Of a stretch of DNA of 12,312 nucleotides, positions 4,000-11,524 are shown one piece after another. The translations under genes were made by a program, and so were the position numbers. The DNA is from Nanobdellota archaeon (lineage in GTDB: Archaea > Nanobdellota > Nanobdellia > Pacearchaeales > GW2011-AR1), in assembly GCA_018830685.1 (NCBI GenBank), contig JAHJRR010000017.1:1-12312 (forward strand). The letters run 5' to 3'. The first letter of the stretch is position 1, and every line of letters begins with the position of its first letter. The notes below the pieces were generated by a model. The model searched no databases and was not told the DNA's origin. It worked only from the letters and a program-made list of their open reading frames with translations.

Positions 4000-6381
4000 A
4001 TGGCGCTTAAAGACATCAAGAATTGGAATGTTGAGTTAGAGAAAGGAATTACTGAGAAATGGAAGAATTCTGAGATGTTTAACTTTGATAAGAACTCTAA
4101 AAAGAAAATTTATTCTATAGATACGCCGCCGCCATACGTTAATGCTCCCATCCACATTGGGCAGGCTGTGACTTATTGTTATATGGATTTCTTTGCAAGA
4201 TATAAGAGGATGAAAGGATACAATGTTTTGTTCTCCCTCGGACTAGATAGAAATGGGTTGCCTATAGAGATTGCGACCGAGAAGAAATTTAATATTTCCC
4301 CATTCAAAGTTAGTAGAGATGATTTCATCTCCAAGTGTAAGGAATTGCTTGAGAGTGCTTCTTCTGAGACTGAAGACACATTTTCTAGATTAGGTATATC
4401 TTTTACATCATATAAGAAGGGTAATCATATTGGTGCGATTTATTTAACAGACTCGCCAGAATATAGGAAATTCACTCAAAGGACATTTATTGACTTGTTC
4501 AAAAAAGGTTTGGTGTACGAAGCCACAAGAATAAGTAACTGGGATACAAAGTTGCAGACGGCTATTGCTGATTCTGAAGTAGAATATAAGGATGTAGACT
4601 CGCTATTTAATAATATCAAGTGGAAGGTTAAGGAGACTGGTGAGGAAGTTTTGATTGGAACTACTAGGCCTGAACTTATATGTACTTGCGGAGCAGTCCT
4701 GTATAATCCAAAAGACAAAAGATATAAACACCTTAAAGGTAAAAGTGTTGTGACGCCTTTATTTGGGAAAGAGGTTAAGATTATAGAGCATCCTTTCGCT
4801 AAAATTGATAAGGGAACTGGTTTAGTTATGATGTGTTCTGCAGGCGATTTAACGGATATCCAGTTTTTTAGAGAACAGAATCTAGAACCGGTGATTGCAA
4901 TTGATAAGGAAGGCAAGATGAATGAGAATGCAGGTTTTCTTAAGGGATTAAAAGTTAGAGATGCCAGACAGACTATAATCGACAAATTAAAAAAAGATGG
5001 TTTGCTTGAGAGCCAGGAGAGCATTGTTCATAGGACGCCAATTTCAGAAAGAACAGGTGCTGAAATAGAATTCATAGAAATGCCCGAATTTTATCTTAAA
5101 CAGGTTGAATTTAAAAAAGATATTTCTAGTATTGCTAAGAAAATAAAGTTCTTTCCTGAAGATTCGAAGAAGATACTTGATGACTGGATAGAATCTGTTT
5201 CTATTGATTGGCCGATTTCAAGAAGAAGATTTTATGCTACGCCTATTCCGATTTGGAATTCTGAGAGAAATGGAAAGAAAATTTTTGCTTTGGCTAACGA
5301 TGGCGAGTATCACGAGCCGTGGAAAGAGAAGCCTCAAGCAGAAGATAATGTTCTTGAAGAAGGAAAGATAATTGGAAAAGTTAAAGATTTTAATGTTGTG
5401 TGGAAAGGAGAAGAGAGAGTTCTTGATACTTGGATGGATTCTTCTATTTCAGAATTGGTTCTTTTGAAGTACAAAAATGATGATAGTTTTTTCAAAAGAG
5501 CTTATCCTGCTTCTCTAAGGCCACAAGGAAAAGAGATTATAAGAACCTGGCTTTACTATTCTATTCTTAGAGGCTGGTTGGAAACTGGGAAACCGTGCTT
5601 TGAGGATGTCTGGATTAATCAACATATCGTGGACGAGAAGGGTTATAAGATGTCTAAAAGTAAGGGAAACATAGTTAATCCGCAGGATCTTATAAGAGAT
5701 TATGGTGCTGAGGCAATAAGATTGTGGGCAGCGACGGAAGGCGACCTGTCAAAACAAGATATGAAATGCTCCAACGAGAGGATAAAAGCAGAAATGAAGA
5801 CGCTCACTAAACTGCTTAATATTTCTAAGTTTGTTGCACTCTTTGATAAACCATCTAAGAAACCAGAACTTACTGATTTAGATAAATTGTTTATTGATTA
5901 CATGGAAGAGTTGACTGAATTTTGTGGTACTAATTATGAAAATTATGATTTTTACAATCCTGCAACGCGACTTAGGCGTTTTCTTTGGGATAAATTTGCT
6001 TCTAATTATGTGGAACTTGTTAAGGCAAGAGTGTATAATTCCGAGGGGAAATTTACAAAGGCAGAGAATGATTCTGCAAAGTATACTCTCCATTTCTTGT
6101 TAGAGCGTCTCTTATACTTGTTTTATCCAATAATTCCCCAGGTTACGACCACAATTGCTAAGGACAGGGAAATAGACTTGCTGAAATCAGAGTGGCCAAA
6201 AGCAAAGATTGGAAAGTCCGAATTGATTGATGTTCAGAGAATAATTGATTTTAATGGAGAGGTTTGGAAAAGGAAGAAAGATGCCGGCATTGGATTGAGA
6301 GATGAAATAGAAGGCATTAATATTCCAAAAAATCTTGAGAGATATTCAAAAGACCTAAAAACAGCCCATAACTTAGTTTAA
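4000..6381 (+). CDS. valS: Valyl-tRNA synthetase
   Basis: A 793-residue class I synthetase that charges tRNA(Val). ValRS rather than IleRS is shown by DTPPPYVNAP before the signature (41-50), TTRPEL (221-226) at the entry of the CP1 editing domain, GTGLVMMCSAGDLTD later in that domain, and DTWMDSS (476-482). IleRS would have TTTPWTL and DxWFDSG. The HIGH motif is HIGQ (52-55); KMSKS is exact (550-554, GYKMSKSKGN). A helical anticodon-binding domain occupies roughly 600-740. Length is a little below the usual archaeal ValRS. A GTG at 3985 is in frame, but ATG 4000 is chosen because it sits 26 bases from the TATA centre at 3974. The prf1 ATG follows one base after the stop, so the two are probably cotranscribed. 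Confidence 0.93.
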   Translation: MALKDIKNWNVELEKGITEKWKNSEMFNFDKNSKKKIYSIDTPPPYVNAPIHIGQAVTYCYMDFFARYKRMKGYNVLFSLGLDRNGLPIEIATEKKFNISPFKVSRDDFISKCKELLESASSETEDTFSRLGISFTSYKKGNHIGAIYLTDSPEYRKFTQRTFIDLFKKGLVYEATRISNWDTKLQTAIADSEVEYKDVDSLFNNIKWKVKETGEEVLIGTTRPELICTCGAVLYNPKDKRYKHLKGKSVVTPLFGKEVKIIEHPFAKIDKGTGLVMMCSAGDLTDIQFFREQNLEPVIAIDKEGKMNENAGFLKGLKVRDARQTIIDKLKKDGLLESQESIVHRTPISERTGAEIEFIEMPEFYLKQVEFKKDISSIAKKIKFFPEDSKKILDDWIESVSIDWPISRRRFYATPIPIWNSERNGKKIFALANDGEYHEPWKEKPQAEDNVLEEGKIIGKVKDFNVVWKGEERVLDTWMDSSISELVLLKYKNDDSFFKRAYPASLRPQGKEIIRTWLYYSILRGWLETGKPCFEDVWINQHIVDEKGYKMSKSKGNIVNPQDLIRDYGAEAIRLWAATEGDLSKQDMKCSNERIKAEMKTLTKLLNISKFVALFDKPSKKPELTDLDKLFIDYMEELTEFCGTNYENYDFYNPATRLRRFLWDKFASNYVELVKARVYNSEGKFTKAENDSAKYTLHFLLERLLYLFYPIIPQVTTTIAKDREIDLLKSEWPKAKIGKSELIDVQRIIDFNGEVWKRKKDAGIGLRDEIEGINIPKNLERYSKDLKTAHNLV

Positions 6382-6382
6382 G

Positions 6383-7477
6383 ATGGTTCAAGTTGAGAAA
6401 TCTGACTTAAGAGATATTGTTGAGGAATTGGAGAAATACAAGGGTAGAGCTACCGAGCTTATCACTGTTTACATTCCTGTAGGGCAGAATATTTATGTTG
6501 TTGCAGATCAGCTTGAGGCAGAGAAATCAACGGCTAAGAATATTAAATCTACGTCTACTAGAAAGAATGTCGGTAATGCTCTTGATAAGATTACTCGGTA
6601 TTTGAAAGATTATAATAAGACTCCTGAAAACGGGCTTGCAATTTTTTGTGGAAATGTTTCTAAGATTGAAGGGCAAGAAGATTTGCAACTTTGGGATATT
6701 GAACCTTCAGAAGCTTTGAATACTAGAATGTACAGATGTGATAAAGAATTTATCTTAGACCCCTTATTGGCACTATTGGAGGTTTCAGAAGTTTTTGGAT
6801 TGTTGGTGATGGATAGGAAGGAGGCTACAATAGGAGTTCTTGAGGGGAAAAGAATAGATGTTCTACATAAAATGACTTCAGGTATTCCAAGTAAAATTCG
6901 TGCGGGTGGGCAGAGCTCTCAAAGGTTCCACAGAATTACTGAAGGGCTTACAAAGGATTTTTACAAAAGAATTGCAGAAGAGATGAAGACTAATTTTTTC
7001 GAAATGCCCAAACTTAAAGGAATTCTTATCGGAGGTCCAATTCCAACTAAAGATGAATTTATCGACGGAGAGTATATGACAAGATCATTACAAGATAAGA
7101 TTCTTGGTAGACTAGACCTTGGAGATAGTTCTGCGTCAGGGCTTTCTGAACTTGTTGGGAAGGCACAAGACATTCTTATTAATCATGAGAGGACTCTTGA
7201 AAAAAAGAGTATTGAAAGATTCTTCGAGAGTCTTGGAGAGCGTCCAGATAAGACGGCTCTTGGAGAGGAGAATGTTAGAGTTGCGCTCGAGAATGGAGCT
7301 GTAGAAATATTATTCTTATCTTCAAATACTCCTAAGCAAAAAATTAAAGAACTAATAAAGCTGGCAGAGAATATTGGTTCTGAAATAGAGATTATTTCTA
7401 CAGAAATTACCGAGGGAGAACAGTTCTTGAACATGGGTGGGATCGGAGCAATACTTAGATTTGAGTTGAAGTTTTAG
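6383..7477 (+). CDS. prf1: Peptide chain release factor aRF1
   Basis: The class-1 release factor that recognises stop codons in the ribosomal A site and triggers peptide release. The N domain carries NIKS (53-56, in NIKSTSTR) and YxCxxxF (YRCDKEF, 117-123), both used in stop-codon reading. The M domain carries the catalytic GGQ (175-177, in RAGGQSSQRFHR). The C domain ends with EITEGEQFLNMGGIGAILRFEL, as in the family. At 364 residues it is shorter than the usual length of about 410: the section between VEILFLSS (about 307-314) and the C-terminal strand is short and lacks the cysteine pairs of the minidomain seen in many aRF1 proteins. It follows valS by one base with no Shine-Dalgarno site. 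Its 3' end overlaps the convergent minus-strand gene by 23 bases. Confidence 0.95.
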   Translation: MVQVEKSDLRDIVEELEKYKGRATELITVYIPVGQNIYVVADQLEAEKSTAKNIKSTSTRKNVGNALDKITRYLKDYNKTPENGLAIFCGNVSKIEGQEDLQLWDIEPSEALNTRMYRCDKEFILDPLLALLEVSEVFGLLVMDRKEATIGVLEGKRIDVLHKMTSGIPSKIRAGGQSSQRFHRITEGLTKDFYKRIAEEMKTNFFEMPKLKGILIGGPIPTKDEFIDGEYMTRSLQDKILGRLDLGDSSASGLSELVGKAQDILINHERTLEKKSIERFFESLGERPDKTALGEENVRVALENGAVEILFLSSNTPKQKIKELIKLAENIGSEIEIISTEITEGEQFLNMGGIGAILRFELKF

Positions 7478-8867
7478 ATTCTTCACAATCAAAGACTAGA
7501 ACAGCATTATTAGAATAATCTTTTTCAACAGGGTAAACTTTGGATACAGTGCAATGTGCGTTTATATATTCGGAGGGAGTCGATGCATCAAATCCAGTTA
7601 TCCCTCCCCCAGGAAGAATGTTTGCTTTTACGATTATAAATTTGACTCCGGAGATTTTTTCTTCTATATCGTTTATAGTTATTATATTTGTTAAGACATT
7701 CTTTGGATTAGTGTCAGCCATGTTCCCTGCAAGACGTCTGTTTGAGATGAGCGAGATTAAGGGAGCTATCTCAAAGCTCCCGTAAATTGTTTGATTTTCA
7801 TACGAATTTTCTTTTACAAATTGTACTAAGTCCTCTGTAAAAACTATCTCCGAATTGCTTCCATAATTTTCAACATAAAAATAGGAATTAGTAACAACTA
7901 GAATTATTAAGAATAAAGTTAAGATTTTCTTGAAATGAATTGTCTCTTTGAATAAGAAGATGAATCGTGTTGTAAACATTGCTAAGAAACCAATAATTAG
8001 CCCGAAGTAGAGATAATAAATATCTGAGTAGACCGTGTAGAGGATTAGTGACAGACCTGTTGCAAGAATTATTAGCATTTCTCTTCGCTTCTTGCAGAAT
8101 ATCATGTAGAATAGAGTTCCGAAAACTAGGGTTAAATCTCTCATAATAAAGAATGTAATTATTTTTAATTTTGAAAGCCCTATGCCCGACACTAAATTTA
8201 ATCTGAAGAATAATATTTGATCAAGGTACGCCCCGTGAGAAATTATCTGGAAGATTAGACTTACGGGAAAAAATAGTGAGAGAGTTCCTGCAGAAAAACT
8301 GAGGAATTTTTCCCTTCTATAAATTAGATAGTATATTCCAATGCCTGTTAGGGGAAAGATGGCATAGATTCTTGTTAATAATGCAAGGCTTCCGAAAACT
8401 CCTGAAAGGAATGCTCTTTCTTCTCCAGTGAAGTATATTGCTCCTAATGTGAAAAATAATGTAAGATGGATTCCTGTAGAGTAGTCTGTTGTTAGAAGGA
8501 TTAGAAAACTAAAAAGGAAAAGTATTGAGGCTGTTAGTGCTTGAATATCTCCAAATTTTCTTTTCATAAAGCCGTAGATAAAAAAAGAGCTTCCAATTGT
8601 TGCAAAAAGAGGTATAAGTTTCAACAGAAGAAAATTTTCTCCAACGAAAATTTGGCCTAATGCCATAAAGTAAATCTGGAGTGGAGGATTTGCTAAGAAA
8701 AAGTCTCTATACGGGACAAGCCCTTCCAAAACGAGATTCCCCATATACATATAAGTGAATCCATCGCTGAATTTATACGAGATTTGTGAGAGCTTAATAA
8801 TAAAGAATAGAGAAACTGGGAGAAAAAATAAGACGTTTGGCTTTAATAAAGATTTTAGATTTTTCAT
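7455..8867 (-). CDS. Polytopic GT-C/PMT-type glycosyltransferase candidate
   Basis: A 470-residue integral membrane protein with a first helix at about 12-27, then SDGFTYMYMGN (34-44), EGLVPYRDFF (48-57) and NPPLQIYF (60-67). The pattern 'acidic residue + Y, G..PYRDFF, PPL.yF' is typical of the first extracytoplasmic loop in GT-C enzymes of the ArnT/PMT/GT39 kind, which take sugars from polyprenyl-phosphate donors. About ten further hydrophobic helices follow up to about 335. A soluble C-terminal domain (about 340-470) is predicted outside. The likely role is transfer of a sugar to surface glycans or glycoproteins; acceptor and sugar are unknown. ATG 8867 has a TATA-like element centred about 25 bases upstream. 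It is convergent with prf1 (23-base overlap) and divergent from scpB. Confidence 0.75.
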   Translation of the reverse strand: MKNLKSLLKPNVLFFLPVSLFFIIKLSQISYKFSDGFTYMYMGNLVLEGLVPYRDFFLANPPLQIYFMALGQIFVGENFLLLKLIPLFATIGSSFFIYGFMKRKFGDIQALTASILFLFSFLILLTTDYSTGIHLTLFFTLGAIYFTGEERAFLSGVFGSLALLTRIYAIFPLTGIGIYYLIYRREKFLSFSAGTLSLFFPVSLIFQIISHGAYLDQILFFRLNLVSGIGLSKLKIITFFIMRDLTLVFGTLFYMIFCKKRREMLIILATGLSLILYTVYSDIYYLYFGLIIGFLAMFTTRFIFLFKETIHFKKILTLFLIILVVTNSYFYVENYGSNSEIVFTEDLVQFVKENSYENQTIYGSFEIAPLISLISNRRLAGNMADTNPKNVLTNIITINDIEEKISGVKFIIVKANILPGGGITGFDASTPSEYINAHCTVSKVYPVEKDYSNNAVLVFDCEESKTSTQI

Positions 8868-8886
8868 GTAAATTCTTGGCTAGATT

Positions 8887-8897
8887 CTTATAAATAA
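8887..8897 (-). promoter_or_regulatory. TATA box for the minus-strand GT-C gene
   Basis: Read on the minus strand this is GTTATTTATAAG-like (TTATTTATAA, centre about 8892). It is about 25 bases before the ATG at 8867, again leaderless spacing. Confidence 0.5.
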
Positions 8898-8912
8898 CTT
8901 GGGATTGATAAG

Positions 8913-8920
8913 ATTTAAAA
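8913..8920 (+). promoter_or_regulatory. TATA box for scpB
   Basis: ATTTAAAA is centred 26.5 bases before the scpB ATG at 8943. Unlike the secG/valS pair, this divergent 75-base gap contains two separate TATA elements, one per gene. Confidence 0.6.
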
Positions 8921-8942
8921 CGTCTGCAGGAGTATTTTTGTA

Positions 8943-9500
8943 ATGGGAGAAGATAATTTGGTTAGGAATATTTCCTCTAAAACCCTTGACGAGATAGATA
9001 GAGAAAGTGAAGAGGAAGATTTGAAGAGGTTGGAGGCTATTTTCTTTGTCTCTGGTAGATTCCTCAATATCAAAGACATAATCACGCTTTCGGATCTCAA
9101 TCCGATTATAATTAGAGAAGTTATTGAGAAACTAAAAAAAGTATATGAGAATAGGAATTCTGCCATTGAAATAATTACTAAAGGAGAACCTGGAAAAGAA
9201 ATGTGGAAAATGGATGTGCGGTCAGAATACGCAAAGATAGTCAATCGACTTGCCACAGGTTCTTCAGAGTTCACGAAAGCGGAGCAAGAAACTCTTGCAA
9301 TTATTGCATTCAAGCAACCGATGAAACAATCAGTAATAATAAAAATTAGAGGAAATAAAGCTTATGATCATATAAAACGATTTACAGAATTAGGACTTAT
9401 AAAAAGAAAAAGAGCGGGGCACACGCATGAATTGAGTTTGAGTGATGAGTTCTACGACTATTTTAGCGTCGGTGATGAGGTGATTCGGAGGGACGGTTGA
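8943..9500 (+). CDS. scpB: Segregation and condensation protein ScpB
   Basis: A 185-residue double winged-helix protein of the ScpB (kleisin-associated) family, which binds the kleisin ScpA and SMC in the condensin complex that compacts and segregates chromosomes. Residues 1-25 are an acidic tail. The first winged helix begins RLEAIFFVSGRFLNIKDI (29-46). The second holds the family hallmark SEFTKAEQETLAIIAFKQPMKQSVIIKIRG in pieces: ETLAIIAFKQP (116-126), IIKIRGNKA (132-140), and RFTELGLIKRK (146-156). No scpA or smc is present in the window. The stop overlaps the start of the following glycosyltransferase by one base, and the scpB tail carries that gene's Shine-Dalgarno site. Confidence 0.9.
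   Translation: MGEDNLVRNISSKTLDEIDRESEEEDLKRLEAIFFVSGRFLNIKDIITLSDLNPIIIREVIEKLKKVYENRNSAIEIITKGEPGKEMWKMDVRSEYAKIVNRLATGSSEFTKAEQETLAIIAFKQPMKQSVIIKIRGNKAYDHIKRFTELGLIKRKRAGHTHELSLSDEFYDYFSVGDEVIRRDG
9487..9492 (+). promoter_or_regulatory. Shine-Dalgarno site of the GT2 gene, inside scpB
   Basis: GGAGGG lies eight bases before the ATG at 9500, with a second anti-SD match GAGGTGAT at 9477-9484. Other starts here lack such sites and look leaderless, so this marks a translationally coupled, operon-internal start. It favours ATG 9500 over the TTG at 9497. Confidence 0.6.
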
Positions 9501-10738
9501 TGGACCTCCTTACAATAGTCTATCTCACATATTCATTTATCTCGATTTATTTTCTTGTATTTTATACCCTCATTTTTTTGAGTAATAAAAGGAAGATGCT
9601 ATATTCTCCCAAAGTAACTAAAAAATATTCTCTGTCTATGGTAGTTAGTTGTTACAATGAAGAGGCCAGTATTGGAAAGGTTATTGAATCTTTGCTCAAG
9701 GCGACATACCCTATTGAAAAGATTATCGTTGTTGATGATTGTAGCACAGACGATTCATGGAATCTCATTCAAGAATATGTTAAGAAATACAAGAAAGTTA
9801 TTGCTGTTCAGACTCCAGAGAATACAGGGAATGCGGCGGGGGCAAAGAACTATGGGGCGACATTTGTTGACACAGAATTGATTGGTTTCACAGATGCAGA
9901 TTCTTACCCAGATAAGGATTCTATTTACAATATGATTGGTCATTTTGATGACAAGAAGGTCGGGGCGGTTACTTCACTTGTTATTGCAGATAATAAAAAG
10001 AAGTTTCTTGAGAAAGTCCAGGCAATAGAATATAAAATGATTGTATTTATGAGAAGACTTTTGAGTTTTGTCGAGGGAGTTTATGTTACCCCTGGTCCGT
10101 TGGCTGTTTATAGGAAGAGTGCGTTTGATCACGTTGGAGGATTCGACCGTAAGAATCTTACAGAAGATATTGAGATTACATGGCATCTCGTTAAAGAAGG
10201 TTACGCCATTAAGATGAGCTATAGTGCGAGAGTTTTCACAATTGTTCCGAACAAATTTAGAATTTGGTTCAAACAAAGGATAAGGTGGAATATTGGAGGT
10301 ATGCAAACAATATACAAATATCGGAAATATTTTGGGACTAATAAAGTAGGTATGCTGGGGTTATTTATCCTTCCCTTTTTTATATTCAACTGGCTTTTAG
10401 GTCTCTGTGGAATATCCATTCTGGCATATAGAATTGGAAGGACTATTTTTATCAGATATATTTCAACTGCATTGTCTCTTCAATCGCAAGCCGCAATAGT
10501 CACTTTTGGGGACATCAATCTTACTCCGAGTATTCTGATCTTTTTTGGAATTGCAACAATAATTATGAATTTATTCTTAATAGGGCTTGCTTTATCTTAT
10601 GCCAGAGAGGAGGGCAGAAAAGATAGATTGCTCAACGTTGTATTCTACATGTTCTTTTATCTTCTTGCATATCCAGTACTCTTAATCGTCTCGTTCTTCA
10701 AAATCTTAACTGGTAAAACCTCTTGGGGAACGAAGTAA
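9500..10738 (+). CDS. Membrane-bound family 2 glycosyltransferase
   Basis: A 412-residue processive-type GT2 enzyme resembling poly-N-acetylglucosamine/cellulose synthase-like proteins. One N-terminal helix (about 4-28) precedes a cytoplasmic GT-A domain. SMVVSCYNEEASI (46-58) and VVDDCSTDD (77-85) bind the nucleotide; DAD (132-134) holds the metal; TED (221-223) is the catalytic-base motif; QRIRW (259-263) is the QxxRW motif associated with processive GT2 enzymes. Three or four C-terminal helices (about 283-405) follow. It would use a nucleotide sugar on the inner face to build or extend a surface polysaccharide or a lipid-linked glycan; the sugar cannot be read from sequence. The stop of scpB (TGA) overlaps its ATG by one base, so the two are probably translationally coupled. 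Confidence 0.9.
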   Translation: MDLLTIVYLTYSFISIYFLVFYTLIFLSNKRKMLYSPKVTKKYSLSMVVSCYNEEASIGKVIESLLKATYPIEKIIVVDDCSTDDSWNLIQEYVKKYKKVIAVQTPENTGNAAGAKNYGATFVDTELIGFTDADSYPDKDSIYNMIGHFDDKKVGAVTSLVIADNKKKFLEKVQAIEYKMIVFMRRLLSFVEGVYVTPGPLAVYRKSAFDHVGGFDRKNLTEDIEITWHLVKEGYAIKMSYSARVFTIVPNKFRIWFKQRIRWNIGGMQTIYKYRKYFGTNKVGMLGLFILPFFIFNWLLGLCGISILAYRIGRTIFIRYISTALSLQSQAAIVTFGDINLTPSILIFFGIATIIMNLFLIGLALSYAREEGRKDRLLNVVFYMFFYLLAYPVLLIVSFFKILTGKTSWGTK

Positions 10739-10746
10739 TGGAAAGT

Positions 10747-10754
10747 AATATAAA
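10747..10754 (+). promoter_or_regulatory. TATA box for the thioredoxin-like membrane protein
   Basis: AATATAAA is centred 25.5 bases before the ATG at 10776. The gene can thus be transcribed without a leader, independently of the glycosyltransferase upstream. Confidence 0.55.
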
Positions 10755-10775
10755 CGAAGATAAAATTGTTAGAAA

Positions 10776-11471
10776 ATGGTTAGACTAGGGAATCCAAAGA
10801 ATATTTTTTGGGAAGCGTTTTTACTAACTGTTATAGTTTTTGTCTTTGGACTTTTTATGGGTTTGGCTATTGAAAATTCAAGGATTCAGGATCTTAACAC
10901 ATATTACGAGAATTCTGAGATTTCTCTTGTGGATGTTCTTGCACTGAACAATATTGCATCTCTAGAAAATACAAATTGTGATAGTCTTATTTTGTCTAGT
11001 CTTGCGTTTGCAGATAGAATCTTCTTAGAATCTAAAGAGCTGGATAATATTGATGAAGCTAATAAACTTAGTGGGAACATTGAAGTTGTGCATAGGAAAT
11101 ATGATTTGCTTAGAACGCTTTTGTGGGTAAGCTCTACGAAGACGTTGGAGCAGTGTGGGGACGAATTCTCTGTAGTTACGTATCTTTATCATAGGAAAGA
11201 TGCGAGTGTGAATGAGATGGCTATGCAGAATGTTTGGAGTAAGATTCTCCGGGATTTGAAAGAGAAAGAGGGTTCTAAGATTGTTCTTATACCCATATCT
11301 GTTGATAGCGAGTTGAGTTCTCTTGAGGCTATGATTTCTATGTATGGGGTGGAATCTTACCCTTCAGTGATTGTTAATGGACATGTTCTTTCAGAAGTTA
11401 CCTCTGTTGAAGACTTAGAAATTTATTTAGGCAAAGATCCTGTTCAGGGTGACGTATTACGGCTCAACTAA
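10776..11471 (+). CDS. Membrane-anchored thioredoxin-like protein without CXXC
   Basis: A 231-residue protein. Residues 11-32 form one membrane helix; a helical region follows (about 45-125, with LAFADRIFLESKEL and HRKYDLLRTLLW), then a C-terminal alpha/beta part with a thioredoxin pattern: strand VVTYLYHR (133-140), helix to about 163, strand KIVLIPISVD (168-177), then YGVESYPSVIVNG (190-202) with a likely cis-proline at 196, and a final helix. The usual CXXC is absent after the first strand. Only two cysteines exist, C68 and C127, both before the fold. It may be a non-catalytic binding protein or use these two cysteines in another way. I have an impression of similar hypothetical proteins in Woesearchaeota-like genomes but cannot confirm it. 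Function unknown. Confidence 0.8.
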   Translation: MVRLGNPKNIFWEAFLLTVIVFVFGLFMGLAIENSRIQDLNTYYENSEISLVDVLALNNIASLENTNCDSLILSSLAFADRIFLESKELDNIDEANKLSGNIEVVHRKYDLLRTLLWVSSTKTLEQCGDEFSVVTYLYHRKDASVNEMAMQNVWSKILRDLKEKEGSKIVLIPISVDSELSSLEAMISMYGVESYPSVIVNGHVLSEVTSVEDLEIYLGKDPVQGDVLRLN

Positions 11472-11524
11472 TTGTGCCTTTTCATGATATAAATATTAAA
11501 AAAGACGAATTATTTCTTGGTCAT

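Noticed and set aside
4476..5024. 182-residue open frame on the minus strand inside valS
   Set aside because: It is antisense to strongly conserved ValRS motifs, has no promoter or family signal, and looks like a shadow of the codon pattern of valS.
4000..6381. Isoleucyl-tRNA synthetase as identity of the large synthetase
   Set aside because: TTRPEL and DTWMDSS are ValRS forms; IleRS would show TTTPWTL and a DxWFDSG motif.
8915..9313. 132-residue minus-strand frame opposite scpB
   Set aside because: It is Ser/Leu/Ile-rich low-complexity translation opposite a clear ScpB, and it overlaps the scpB promoter.
10738..10788. 16-codon frame (MESNINEDKIVRKWLD) starting in the GT2 stop (TAATG) and running into the next gene
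   Set aside because: It contains the TATA box of the next gene and overlaps its start; it is very short and has no independent support.
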